From Microbacteriaceae bacterium (lineage in GTDB: Bacteria > Actinomycetota > Actinomycetes > Actinomycetales > Microbacteriaceae): DNA of 35,075 nt. Shown piece after piece: positions 8,495 through 16,149 of this stretch. How positions within the stretch are numbered: position 1 is the stretch's first letter; each line of letters starts with the position of its first letter. Position numbers and translations under genes: made by a program. Location: NCBI GenBank assembly GCA_024642605.1, contig JAHEAT010000005.1, forward strand, positions 1-35,075, given 5' to 3'. The notes beneath the pieces are model-generated. The model was given only the letters and a program-made list of their open reading frames with translations, made no database searches and had not been told where the DNA came from.

Positions 8495-8531
8495 GAAAAG
8501 AAACCCACCGCCGAAGCAATGGGTTCTTTTC
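8495..8531 (-). terminator. Intrinsic terminator after the acidic surface protein gene
   Basis: The arm GAAAAGAAACCCA (8495-8507) pairs with TGGGTTCTTTTC (8520-8531), with one bulged A and a 12-nt loop. On the minus strand it lies 24 nt after the stop codon of the 8555-9310 gene. It is nearly symmetrical, so it could also stop plus-strand transcription. Confidence 0.7.
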
Positions 8532-8554
8532 TAGGAGAGGAAATGTAGCAAAAA

Positions 8555-9310
8555 CTATTTGTCGCCGTCGTAGAAGTAGTCGCCCTTTGGGTTGCGACGA
8601 AGTCTGATGGCTCTGGTCGACGCTACGCCGCCCATCGCAACTGCGCCGATGCCGAGTGCGGTCAGGGCGATGGTTGCCGACTCCATAAAGACATCTGCCG
8701 GAGTTTTGCCCGAGGTGTGAATGTTCGCGATGTCAACCGGTGGCGCAGCCTCAGGGTTTAGAGCCCCACGGTTTGCCTCGGCTGGTTCGATTGAAGAACC
8801 CTTTGCCACTCCACCAACCGGTGCAACGTTGTAACTTCTGGTTTGGCCGAAGCCAGTGGTGCCGGTGTTGCCCTGGTTACCCAAGTCGGTTGCACCGGGT
8901 GCTGGGGCAGGAGCGCCCGAGTTTGAAGGATTAGGTGTAGGTGTGCCGGTTGGCAATGGCCCTGGAATTACGAAACCGCCACCATCGTCGTCGCCGTCAT
9001 CAGACTCGTTGTCGTCGCCTTCAGATTGGTTGTCGTCTTTGTGGCCTGAACCCGACTTGTTGTCGTCTTTCGGGCGAATAACAACAGGGGGAATCTGGTG
9101 GTGGTTTTCGTGCTTGCCCGATTCGGAGTCTTTGCCCGATGATTTGTGGTCGCCTTCGTCGTCGCCTTCGCTCTCGGCAAAAACGACGGGAACACTAACG
9201 ACCTTTGTTGAGTTGTTTGGAGTGGAAGCTAAGGCAGGTGCTGCAAGTGCGCTCATCGGTAGGGCAAGTGCGAAAGCTGCTACAGCTGCAAATGCTTTAG
9301 AGGCGGTCAT
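8555..9310 (-). CDS. Secreted, acidic low-complexity protein with C-terminal membrane anchor; function unknown
   Basis: The 251-residue protein is not a family I recognise. It begins with a Sec signal peptide (about 1-29, cleavage near ALAS). Next comes a disordered segment rich in Asp, Glu, Ser, Gly, Lys and His (about 48-112), a Pro/Thr/Ser linker (about 113-140), and a more ordinary stretch (about 150-208). One hydrophobic helix (about 210-235) and a short basic tail (RAIRLRRNPKGDYFYDGDK) close it. That layout suggests an outside acidic stalk anchored by one C-terminal helix, without an LPXTG sorting motif. The acidic/His tract could bind cations. A GGAAAG/AAGAAG-type Shine-Dalgarno precedes the ATG and a terminator follows, so it is a monocistronic, real gene. 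It sits between menG and menF, but a link to menaquinone is only positional. Confidence 0.8.
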   Translation of the reverse strand: MTASKAFAAVAAFALALPMSALAAPALASTPNNSTKVVSVPVVFAESEGDDEGDHKSSGKDSESGKHENHHQIPPVVIRPKDDNKSGSGHKDDNQSEGDDNESDDGDDDGGGFVIPGPLPTGTPTPNPSNSGAPAPAPGATDLGNQGNTGTTGFGQTRSYNVAPVGGVAKGSSIEPAEANRGALNPEAAPPVDIANIHTSGKTPADVFMESATIALTALGIGAVAMGGVASTRAIRLRRNPKGDYFYDGDK

Positions 9311-9325
9311 CTTGGCTCTTCTTTC

Positions 9326-9363
9326 CAGATTAGAATTTTTTGGTTCTTGAGTTCAGATTAGAA
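9326..9363 (-). promoter_or_regulatory. Direct repeat in the upstream region of the acidic protein gene
   Basis: CAGATTAGAA occurs at 9326-9335 and again at 9354-9363, with starts 28 bp apart. On the minus strand each copy contains TAATCT, a possible -10, so this may be a tandem promoter or a pair of binding sites. It lies between the divergent genes 8555-9310 and menF. Confidence 0.4.
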
Positions 9364-9446
9364 CCACAAAGACCTCGGCAACTAGGGGTTTCGGCGCATT
9401 CCCAGTGAATGCTCAGGCATTACAAATGGCTCGGTTAGGGGCATCT

Positions 9447-10673
9447 ATGCGGGTAGTCACGCGTGAACTCGCCCACGGCCAACTGCCGCTGATAGAACGC
9501 CTCCCTAAGAATCCGCTTACTTTTATTCGCTACGGCGATGGCCTGGTTGGTTGGGGAGAAGCCAAGCGCTTGAGCGCTTCGGGTGCTGATCGTTTTGAAA
9601 ACCTCTCGGATGCTTGGAAAGCGCTCGTGCTTGAGTGTGAAATCGAAGATCCAATGCAGCTGCCCGGAACCGGACTGGTCGCCTTCGGCAGCATCGCCTT
9701 CGCCGATGGTTCATCGGCGCATAGCGTTTTGATTGTGCCGAAGGTGTTGCTCGGGTCACGCGATGGTCGTCACTGGATCACGACGGTTGACGGAGCCGAG
9801 TTACCTCTAACCGATGGAGCGAAGGCTTCGACGGGAGTATCTGTGATTGGCGAGGCGGCCATCTCACCACAGCTGAAGTCGGGACATCAGTCGCGCAGCG
9901 GGTTTAAAGACTCCGTTGAAAAGGCCCTGCAGAAAATCTCTACGGGCGAGGTCGAAAAGGTTGTGCTTGCTCGCGATTTGGTTGCCGAGGTGCCAGTCGA
10001 CTTTGATTTGCGCCCAACGCTGGCGCGACTTGCCGAGCGCTATTCGAGCTGCTGGGTTTATTCGGTTGACGGCATGTTTGGCGCTTCACCGGAACTCTTG
10101 GTGCGTGTTTCGCACGGCCAGGTTTCGGCGCGAGTGCTAGCCGGAACCGCTGGTCGCGGAACCGACCCCTCGGTTGACCACGCTATAGGTCAGGCGTTGG
10201 CTGGCTCTCACAAGAATCTTGCCGAGCACACCTTTGCCGTTGACTCGATGGTGAAGTCGCTGGCCCCATTCTGCGATCACGTCGATGCAGACTCAGCGCC
10301 TTTTGCCATGCCGCTGCCAAATGTTTGGCACCTGGCCAGCGACGTTCACGGCGTGCTCCGCAACGATGCCTCGGTGCTCGACCTTGCCTCTGCCATTCAC
10401 CCAACTGCTGCCGTCGCGGGAACTCCGCGGCTCGAGGCCTTGGCTTTGATTAGCGAGCTCGAACCGTTTGATCGTGGTCGTTACGCCGGTCCGGTTGGTT
10501 GGATTGGCGCAGACGGCGATGGCGAGTGGGCGATTGCGCTTCGTGGCGCCCAACTCACCGATGCCACGGTGCACGCGTTTGCCGGGTGCGGAATTGTTGC
10601 CGAGTCTGAGCCCGAGTCGGAGGCATCTGAGACCGAACTAAAGTTCAAGCCGATTGTTGACGCGCTCGGTTAG
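9447..10673 (+). CDS. menF: Isochorismate synthase
   Basis: This is a chorismate-binding enzyme that converts chorismate to isochorismate, the first committed menaquinone step. Family motifs in the C-terminal half include VEKVVLARDL, SPELLVRV, AGTAGRGTD, the substrate-site HPTAAVAGTPR, and LEPFDRGRYAGPVGWIG; FAGCGIVAESEPESE follows near the end. The reading frame is open from GTG 9405. I prefer ATG 9447 (408 residues, MRVVTRELAHG) because AGGGG lies 5 nt upstream and the protein then begins like its relatives; ATG 9426 is also possible. The gene converges on menD, with a 4-nt overlap of the ends. It is divergent from the acidic protein gene. A salicylate synthase or anthranilate synthase identity is less likely given the men neighbours. 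Confidence 0.92.
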   Translation: MRVVTRELAHGQLPLIERLPKNPLTFIRYGDGLVGWGEAKRLSASGADRFENLSDAWKALVLECEIEDPMQLPGTGLVAFGSIAFADGSSAHSVLIVPKVLLGSRDGRHWITTVDGAELPLTDGAKASTGVSVIGEAAISPQLKSGHQSRSGFKDSVEKALQKISTGEVEKVVLARDLVAEVPVDFDLRPTLARLAERYSSCWVYSVDGMFGASPELLVRVSHGQVSARVLAGTAGRGTDPSVDHAIGQALAGSHKNLAEHTFAVDSMVKSLAPFCDHVDADSAPFAMPLPNVWHLASDVHGVLRNDASVLDLASAIHPTAAVAGTPRLEALALISELEPFDRGRYAGPVGWIGADGDGEWAIALRGAQLTDATVHAFAGCGIVAESEPESEASETELKFKPIVDALG

Positions 10674-12280
10674 AGGCTGACTTCGATGATGTTTCGGCCG
10701 TCTAGGGCCAGTGCGGCGAGCAGCGCAGGTTCGTTGTCCACAGAAATGTGATTCCAGCCGTAAGCCTCAGCCAGCTTGGCTAGGTTGACGTTTTGTGGAG
10801 TTCGAAACAGTCGATCAAAACTCGAAGCCGGCAGTGTGCCCGCCATCTCGAGCGACTCAAAGATGCTCCCGCCCCGGTCGTTCGCCACCAAGAGCTGAAT
10901 GTTTAGCGGCCCGTCGGCCGGATCAATGGCTAGCGACCCGGCATCATGAAGAAGCGTGAGGTCGCCTAGAAGAACGCGCGTGGTTAGGCGTGTGGTTAGT
11001 GCAATACCCGTTGCGGTTGCGATGGTGCCATCGATGCCCGCTAACCCACGGTTGGCAAAAGTGTTGATCGGCTTTGCCGGCGCCCAGGTGTCGGCTTCGC
11101 GAATTAGCCGGGATGCACCGAGCACGAGGTTCTCGGCCCCATCGGTTACCTCCCAGATAGCTTCAACCAGCTCGCGTCGCGAAAGCGTTGGGCTTACCGG
11201 TGCCGAGAGACGAAAGCTTTGGTCGGCAATCTGCCACGACCTGAGCCACTCGAAGTCGACCTCGGCATCGACGGTGATCTCGTCGACGAATGCCGACGCT
11301 CGGCGCGTTACGTCGAAGTGACCCATGCGTCGAGAGCGCACCACGACCACGTCGACGCCTTCGTTTGCGAGCAAGCGAACCACTGATCGATTGAGCGTAG
11401 GTTTACCGAACACAATTGCCCTGCCGATGCGCCCCGAAAGCGCGGCATCGGTGGTTAGCAGTTTCGAATAGGCGAGGATGGCGTTGGAACCCCAGCGCGC
11501 CTGCGATGAAGGCTCAGCAAATAATGGCCAACCGAAAGATTCGGCGAGCTCGACCGCTTCTGGGCCAGCCTCGGCACCCGCGATAACAACTGTTGGCGTG
11601 GCTGCATCGAGGATGGTGAATTCAGGAACATGCACTAGGGCATCGTGCAGCACGATCGCGTCAACCTCGGCTGCGCTAGGCGATATTGCCGACAGCGGCT
11701 CGCGAAGAGCGAGGTTGATCTGCACCGGCCCAGGCTGGCTGAGCGTGTGACCGAGCGCTGCCGAAAGGGCGGTTTGCACGATTTCGCCAACGCTGTCGAG
11801 GCCAAAGCCTTCGGCGGTGGGGGCTTCGACGTCGAAGCAGACGCGCACTGCATCCGAGAAAATGCCAACCTGGTCGGTGGTTTGGTTAGCGCCAACACCG
11901 TGAAGTTCATGTGGTCGATCGGCGGTTATCAAGATGAGCGGAACACCGGAGTGGCTCGCCTCGAGAACGGCAGGGTGCAGGTTGGCCACGGCGGTGCCGC
12001 TGGTGCAAATGATGATGGATGGCTCGTCGGAGGCGAGAGCTGCGCCTAGCGCGGTGAAGCCGAGGCTGCGCTCATCTAGGCGAACAAAGAGTTCAGCTTT
12101 ATTAGCCGCAGCTAGTTGCTCGGCGGCGATGGCGAGCGACTGCGAGCGTGCTCCGGGTGCCAAAAAGATTCGAGTGGCACCGCCGGCGACAAGACCGGCA
12201 AGGAGGTGAGCCGACAGAACCTGGCTCGGCACCGAGTCGGCCGGGTGATCGCTGGCGTCGCCAAACATATAGCTAGGCAT
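10670..12280 (-). CDS. menD: 2-succinyl-5-enolpyruvyl-6-hydroxy-3-cyclohexene-1-carboxylate (SEPHCHC) synthase
   Basis: This is a thiamine-diphosphate enzyme joining 2-oxoglutarate and isochorismate, the second menaquinone step. It shows the MenD pattern: N-terminal FLAPGARSQSLAIA (variant of APGSRS), ICTSGTAVANLHPAVLEASHSGVPLI, GLAGIDGTIATATG, and the ThDP/Mg site LLGDLTLLHDAGSLA with VANDRGGSIFESLE. The frame opens at 12337, but starts above 12280 would overlap the upstream gene by up to 65 nt. ATG 12280 (536 residues, MPSYMFGDAS) overlaps its stop by 8 nt, and ATG 12268 is an alternative. It is co-transcribed with the PLDc_N membrane protein gene and converges on menF. Confidence 0.95.
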   Translation of the reverse strand: MPSYMFGDASDHPADSVPSQVLSAHLLAGLVAGGATRIFLAPGARSQSLAIAAEQLAAANKAELFVRLDERSLGFTALGAALASDEPSIIICTSGTAVANLHPAVLEASHSGVPLILITADRPHELHGVGANQTTDQVGIFSDAVRVCFDVEAPTAEGFGLDSVGEIVQTALSAALGHTLSQPGPVQINLALREPLSAISPSAAEVDAIVLHDALVHVPEFTILDAATPTVVIAGAEAGPEAVELAESFGWPLFAEPSSQARWGSNAILAYSKLLTTDAALSGRIGRAIVFGKPTLNRSVVRLLANEGVDVVVVRSRRMGHFDVTRRASAFVDEITVDAEVDFEWLRSWQIADQSFRLSAPVSPTLSRRELVEAIWEVTDGAENLVLGASRLIREADTWAPAKPINTFANRGLAGIDGTIATATGIALTTRLTTRVLLGDLTLLHDAGSLAIDPADGPLNIQLLVANDRGGSIFESLEMAGTLPASSFDRLFRTPQNVNLAKLAEAYGWNHISVDNEPALLAALALDGRNIIEVSL

Positions 12281-12674
12281 GAGGCGACCCGCCATCGTTT
12301 GAGCCGTTCGAAGAATCGCCGTCGGTGAAATCATCACCGTTTGGCTTGTCTTCGCGGTTTAGTCTTTCGCGCAGGCGGCGAAGAAAGTCGGGGTCGTCGT
12401 CTGGTGCGATGGTGGATGTTCGAGTGGTTGAACCCGGCCCCCACTTAGGCCCTTGGTTTGAGGGCGAACGACCTCCGGAGCTCAGAGAACCTGGCACGGG
12501 CCGGCCGAGGGTTACATAGAGAAGGCCGCCAACAATTGGAACCAGTAGGCAAAGCAGAACCCAAACCCACTTGGGCAGCAGTCGCACCTGATTTTTGTTG
12601 GCGCTCGCCGCAAACACCGTTGTAAAAATGGTGAACACCGCCGTGACGGCGATGGCGAACAGCAGATACCTCAT
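12273..12674 (-). CDS. PLDc_N-domain small membrane protein
   Basis: The 133-residue protein has two hydrophobic segments (about 2-23 and 36-57). They frame the motif RLLPKWVWVLLCLLVP...GGLLYVTLGRP, typical of the phospholipase D-nuclease N-terminal (PLDc_N) family. A hydrophilic, disordered C-terminal tail follows. No catalytic HKD motif is present, so it is not an enzyme by sequence. The gene overlaps menD and is probably its operon partner. Its start ATG lies 6 nt downstream of a TAGAGT box, and the DUF4229 gene diverges from the same short interval. Its role is unknown; a structural or accessory part in membrane quinone synthesis is only suggested by position. Confidence 0.85.
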   Translation of the reverse strand: MRYLLFAIAVTAVFTIFTTVFAASANKNQVRLLPKWVWVLLCLLVPIVGGLLYVTLGRPVPGSLSSGGRSPSNQGPKWGPGSTTRTSTIAPDDDPDFLRRLRERLNREDKPNGDDFTDGDSSNGSNDGGSPHA

Positions 12675-12680
12675 GCTCTA

Positions 12681-12686
12681 ACTCTA
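12681..12686 (-). promoter_or_regulatory. -10 box of leaderless PLDc_N-menD promoter
   Basis: TAGAGT on the minus strand, 6 nt upstream of ATG 12674. It lies back to back with the DUF4229 promoter in a 39-nt interval. Confidence 0.55.
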
Positions 12687-12701
12687 ACCAGTGAAGAAAC
12701 T

Positions 12702-12707
12702 TAGACT
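12702..12707 (+). promoter_or_regulatory. -10 box of leaderless DUF4229 gene promoter
   Basis: TAGACT, exactly 6 nt before ATG 12714, with no Shine-Dalgarno sequence between. Confidence 0.65.
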
Positions 12708-12713
12708 TATGAC

Positions 12714-12977
12714 ATGAAGAATCCTTGGCTGCTTTACACATTTGCTCGAATTGGAGTTTTTGCGGGCATCCTTGCAGTGTTATTGGTGATCGGGTTCAAC
12801 GGCTATTACTCGGTTGCGATTGCCGCGGTCTTGAGCCTCGCTTTTTCACTCATTTTTCTAAACAGACAGCGTGCAGCGCTTTCGAAGAGCATTTACGAAC
12901 GAGTTCAGAAGAACAAAACCGAAGGCATCGAAGACGCCGAGAGCGATTTAGAGAACGAACTGCTCGACCGCGACTGA
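12714..12977 (+). CDS. DUF4229 family membrane protein
   Basis: The 87-residue protein has two N-terminal transmembrane helices (about 6-27 and 31-49). They are followed by FLNRQRAALSKSIYERVQKNK and an acidic tail, the pattern of the DUF4229 family found in actinobacteria. The function is unknown. It diverges from the PLDc_N-menD operon, converges on menA with a 46-nt gap, and has a leaderless-type promoter. Its position within the menaquinone cluster is suggestive only. Confidence 0.85.
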   Translation: MKNPWLLYTFARIGVFAGILAVLLVIGFNGYYSVAIAAVLSLAFSLIFLNRQRAALSKSIYERVQKNKTEGIEDAESDLENELLDRD

Positions 12978-13023
12978 GGTAAGCAACCTGCGTTGATACT
13001 TTGGCCAGCGGCCATCGAAACGC

Positions 13024-13992
13024 CTAAGCGAGCAAAAACGCGTGGAAACCCCAACCAACCAGCACGCCCCAAATCAAGGCCCCGAAGCTGGTGAGTTTGA
13101 GCGCAAGAATAAGTTCGCGCGGGTGACGGTAAGTCCAGACAATGAGCACTGCTGGCAGCAGCAACAAGTAGGCAGCTAAGGCAAAGACTGTCAACGGATA
13201 CAGGGTGACAAAGCCAATCAAGACTGCAAGCGATATTGCAACTAGCGCGCTGAAAACCACCTTGGATGTGCGGTCGCCGAAGCGGACCGAAACTGTGCGC
13301 TTGCCAACCGGGCCATCGGTGTCGATGTCGCGCAGGTTGTTGACCAATAGGACTGCTGCAGCCAAACCGCCGATGGCAATCGAGCCAGCCGCGGTCTGCA
13401 AAATGGTGAACAGGTCGTCAAACATGCTGGCAACCTGCACGTAGGCGGTTCCGAAAACTGCAACTGGGCCAAAGAATATGAACGAGACGACCTCGCCCAG
13501 ACCCGAGTATCCGTAAGGGCGCTTACCGCCGGTGTAGAACCAGGCTGCAACGATTGCAACAGCTCCAACCGCGACCAGCCAAATCTGGTTCGCGATAACT
13601 GCAAGTGAAAGCCCTGTTACAGCGGCCAATGCAAAAAAGATGTAAGCCGCGTTGCGAACCTGTTCTGGCTTTACCAGGCGCGAGGCGGTGAGTCTGAATG
13701 GGCCAACTCGGTTGTTGTCTGTGCCGCGCACGCCATCGGAGTAGTCGTTGGCGTAGTTGACGCCGATTTGCAAGAGCAGTGCAACTAGCAGAGCTAGGCC
13801 GGCATTTAGCCAAATGACCGACTGGTAAACCGATGCGATGCCGGTACCGAATGCAACCGGTGCGATGGCCAAAGCTAAAGTTCGGAGTCTGGCTGCAGAA
13901 ATCCACTGGCCCAGGGATGCGCTGGTTTTTGTGCGCGGATCAACGGCCTTTCTCTTTGCCGACGAAACGCCTTTGCTTTGATTATTTGCCAT
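13024..13992 (-). CDS. menA: 1,4-dihydroxy-2-naphthoate polyprenyltransferase
   Basis: The 322-residue UbiA-superfamily integral membrane protein has about eight or nine hydrophobic helices. It carries both Asp-rich metal/diphosphate sites: NYANDYSDGVRGTD in the first half and NNLRDIDTDGPVGKRT in the second. It attaches the polyprenyl tail to DHNA with loss of CO2, giving demethylmenaquinone, the MenG substrate. The N-terminal about 28 residues are polar and basic. The start ATG lies 9 nt after the menE stop and 6 nt after a TAGACT box that overlaps that stop. It can therefore be made both from the menB-menE mRNA and from its own leaderless mRNA. Confidence 0.95.
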   Translation of the reverse strand: MANNQSKGVSSAKRKAVDPRTKTSASLGQWISAARLRTLALAIAPVAFGTGIASVYQSVIWLNAGLALLVALLLQIGVNYANDYSDGVRGTDNNRVGPFRLTASRLVKPEQVRNAAYIFFALAAVTGLSLAVIANQIWLVAVGAVAIVAAWFYTGGKRPYGYSGLGEVVSFIFFGPVAVFGTAYVQVASMFDDLFTILQTAAGSIAIGGLAAAVLLVNNLRDIDTDGPVGKRTVSVRFGDRTSKVVFSALVAISLAVLIGFVTLYPLTVFALAAYLLLLPAVLIVWTYRHPRELILALKLTSFGALIWGVLVGWGFHAFLLA

Positions 13993-13998
13993 TGGTCA

Positions 13999-14004
13999 AG
14001 TCTA
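13999..14004 (-). promoter_or_regulatory. -10 box of leaderless menA promoter overlapping the menE stop codon
   Basis: TAGACT on the minus strand, 6 nt before ATG 13992. Its first three bases are the menE TAG stop codon (14004-14002), so an internal promoter is embedded in the end of menE. Confidence 0.6.
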
Positions 14005-15159
14005 ACTTTTTGCAGCCGAAGACAATTCGGCGGCAAGTTTTTGCAGAGTTTGCAAATCTGGCTTGCCGCTTTGCAAGCGAGGCAGGTTTTCGATTGACAC
14101 CCAGCTTGCCCCCGATGCCGCCTTACCGAGGGCATCGACGGCGGCTTGTCGCTGAATCTCGGTGTTGGCTTGCGATTCGATGAAGCAGGTGAAGGTTTGC
14201 CCAAACTCAGGGTGCTCGCTGGCTACGGCTGCGGCATCTGTGAGCCCGAATTGCAAGCGCGCCCAATTTTCTACTGCGTCGAGTGAAAGTTTTAGTGCGC
14301 CCGAAATTATGACGCGATCGGCTCTGCCGAGAATAGTGAGTCGGCCTGATTCATCGAGCTCGCCAAGATCGTTGGTTGCCAGCGAAGGTCGGAACGAAGC
14401 GTTGGCGAGCGCAGCGCCAGAGATTTGAATCAGGCCATTGGCGGCAACCGAAATGTTTACACCGGCGAGGGGTACTCCGTCGTATACACAACCGCCACAG
14501 GTTTCGGTCATTCCGTAGGTAACCACGAGACGAACCCCCAGAGCACGAAGCTTCTCGAGTGCGGCCGCGTCAGGAGCCTGCCCACCAACCAAAATGGCGT
14601 CGAAGCGTCGCAACTGCGAGAGCACAAAATCGTCGCCAATCGCGGCCGCCAAACGATTGAGTTGAGCAGGCACGATGCTGGAGTACTTTCGTTTGCCAGT
14701 CATGAGCGAAGCGGCGCGGGCAAACCCCTCGGCCGTGAAACCAACCGAGGTGTTGAGCAGTACCGGTTGAGTGTCGGCCAAAATCGAACGAACCAAAACC
14801 TGCATGCCCGCAATGAAGTTCACCGGCAGTGCGAGCAACCACTGACCAGGGCCACCCAAGGCATCGAGCGATGCACGCGAGCTGGCGAGAAGCGGCTCAA
14901 GCTCAACCTCGATACGCTTAGGCACGCCGCTCGAGCCAGAGGATTCGACGATTAACGCAACTGCCGCCTCGACCTCATCGGGCAAGTTGTGTGCCGCGGG
15001 AGTGAGCGCGATCGACACGTCACCATCGATAGCTTGCGCACGGGCATGGGCGCTTGGTGCCGCAGCCACGAAGAGGGCCTGTTTACCCGAAACCACATCG
15101 GCGAGCGCGACGAGTGCCGCAAAGGCATCGTTGGCGGTTACTACCTTGAGTGGTTTCAA
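14002..15159 (-). CDS. menE: o-Succinylbenzoate-CoA ligase
   Basis: The 385-residue, compact ANL-superfamily ligase carries the P-loop VESSGSSGVPKRIEV, the adenylate site VTYGMTETCGG, GELDESGRLTILGRADR, and the hinge to the C-terminal lid with VIISGALKLSLDAVEN. A C-terminal SGKPD supplies the catalytic lysine region. It activates o-succinylbenzoate with ATP and CoA for ring closure by MenB. The N-terminal part is shorter than in the roughly 450-500-residue MenE of Bacillus, as usual in actinobacteria. The assigned start is TTG 15159, with an AGGCG weak Shine-Dalgarno 5 nt upstream; no in-frame ATG or GTG fits. It follows menB by 60 nt and precedes menA by 9 nt. Confidence 0.92.
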   Translation of the reverse strand: MKPLKVVTANDAFAALVALADVVSGKQALFVAAAPSAHARAQAIDGDVSIALTPAAHNLPDEVEAAVALIVESSGSSGVPKRIEVELEPLLASSRASLDALGGPGQWLLALPVNFIAGMQVLVRSILADTQPVLLNTSVGFTAEGFARAASLMTGKRKYSSIVPAQLNRLAAAIGDDFVLSQLRRFDAILVGGQAPDAAALEKLRALGVRLVVTYGMTETCGGCVYDGVPLAGVNISVAANGLIQISGAALANASFRPSLATNDLGELDESGRLTILGRADRVIISGALKLSLDAVENWARLQFGLTDAAAVASEHPEFGQTFTCFIESQANTEIQRQAAVDALGKAASGASWVSIENLPRLQSGKPDLQTLQKLAAELSSAAKS

Positions 15160-15219
15160 CAGTTCGCCTAAGGGGTTGGTTGAGTCAGAGGTTTTCGCGT
15201 GCAGAAGGCTCGCGTTGGT

Positions 15220-16131
15220 CTAGAAGTGCCAAGGAAACGGTGACCAGTCTGGCTCGCGGCGCTCGAGAAACGAGTCGCGACCCTCGGCAGCCTCATCGGT
15301 GCCGTAAGCCAAGCGGGTTGCTTCACCGGCAAACATCTGCTGCCCAGCGATGCCGTCGTCAACCGCGTTGAACGCGTACTTGAGCATGCGCACAGACTGC
15401 GGTGACTTGCGAAGAATCTCGGCACCCCAGGCAATACCGGTTGCCTCGAGTTCGGCGTGCGCGACGACCGCGTTGACCACGCCCATTTCGTAGGCTCGCT
15501 GCGCGCTGTATTCGGCACCCAAAAAGAAGATTTCGCGAGCAAACTTTTGCCCAACCTGGCGGGCTAGGTAAGCAGAACCGTAGCCGGCATCGAACGAAGC
15601 CACATCGGCGTCGGTCTGCTTGAACTTGGCGTGCTCGGCACTCGCGATTGAAAGGTCGCAAACCACGTTTAGCGAGTGACCTCCGCCAGCAGCCCATCCT
15701 GGAACCAGTGCGATAACTACCTTGGGCATAAAACGGATGAGGCGTTGAACTTCGAGAATGTGTAGGCGGCCGTTTCGAGCGGGGTCGATGGTGCTGGCGT
15801 CATCGCCGTCGGCATACTTGTAGCCATCTTTGCCGCGCACCCGCTGGTCGCCGCCGCTTGAGAAAGCCCAACCGCCATCTTTGGCAGAAGGCCCGTTGCC
15901 GGTTAGTAGCACAACGCCTACCCGTGAATCCATGCGAGCGTGTTCGAGTGCCTGGTGCAACTCATCGACGGTCTTTGGTCTGAAGGCGTTGCGCACCTCT
16001 GGGCGGTTAAACGCCACGCGCACCATGCCCAGAGTCATGTGCTTGTGATAGGTGATGTCGGTGAGCTCGCCGAAACCCGGCACCTCGTGCCAGACGGTCG
16101 AATCGAAAAGCTCCGAAACCTGATTTGCCAT
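15220..16131 (-). CDS. menB: 1,4-Dihydroxy-2-naphthoyl-CoA synthase, type II
   Basis: The 303-residue crotonase-fold enzyme closes the second aromatic ring of the naphthoquinone from o-succinylbenzoyl-CoA. It shows the oxyanion-hole segments SSGGDQRVRG (91-100) and VPGWAAGGGHSLNVVCDLSIAS (143-164), and SFDAGYGSAYLARQVG (179-194). Asp181 in that segment takes the place of the bicarbonate used by type I enzymes such as E. coli MenB, as in the M. tuberculosis enzyme. The start ATG 16131 lies 6 nt downstream of a TAGTCT box. AGGAG is present but only 1 nt from the ATG, too close for normal use, so leaderless translation is likely. It is divergent from menC. Confidence 0.96.
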   Translation of the reverse strand: MANQVSELFDSTVWHEVPGFGELTDITYHKHMTLGMVRVAFNRPEVRNAFRPKTVDELHQALEHARMDSRVGVVLLTGNGPSAKDGGWAFSSGGDQRVRGKDGYKYADGDDASTIDPARNGRLHILEVQRLIRFMPKVVIALVPGWAAGGGHSLNVVCDLSIASAEHAKFKQTDADVASFDAGYGSAYLARQVGQKFAREIFFLGAEYSAQRAYEMGVVNAVVAHAELEATGIAWGAEILRKSPQSVRMLKYAFNAVDDGIAGQQMFAGEATRLAYGTDEAAEGRDSFLERREPDWSPFPWHF

Positions 16132-16136
16132 GCTCC

Positions 16137-16143
16137 TAGACTA
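16137..16143. promoter_or_regulatory. Overlapping divergent -10 boxes for menB and menC
   Basis: The heptamer TAGACTA supplies TAGACT on the plus strand (16137-16142, 7 nt before the menC GTG) and TAGTCT on the minus strand (16143-16138, 6 nt before the menB ATG). Only 18 nt separate the two start codons. Two polymerases cannot occupy both sites at once, so the promoters should compete. Confidence 0.6.
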
Positions 16144-16149
16144 ACTAAC

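Noticed and set aside
8856..9350. 164-residue plus-strand open frame opposite the acidic protein gene
   Set aside because: It is a mirror of the low-complexity GAC/GTC-rich coding sequence; Pro/Ser-rich with no start signal, while the minus-strand frame has a signal peptide, Shine-Dalgarno and terminator.
14425..14955. 176-residue plus-strand frame inside menE
   Set aside because: It is the antisense shadow of a conserved ligase, rich in Arg/His/Gln as expected of such shadows.
15940..16149. Upstream extension of the menC reading frame (70 extra residues)
   Set aside because: It is antisense to menB, has no enolase-family similarity, and would place the start before the shared menB/menC promoter.
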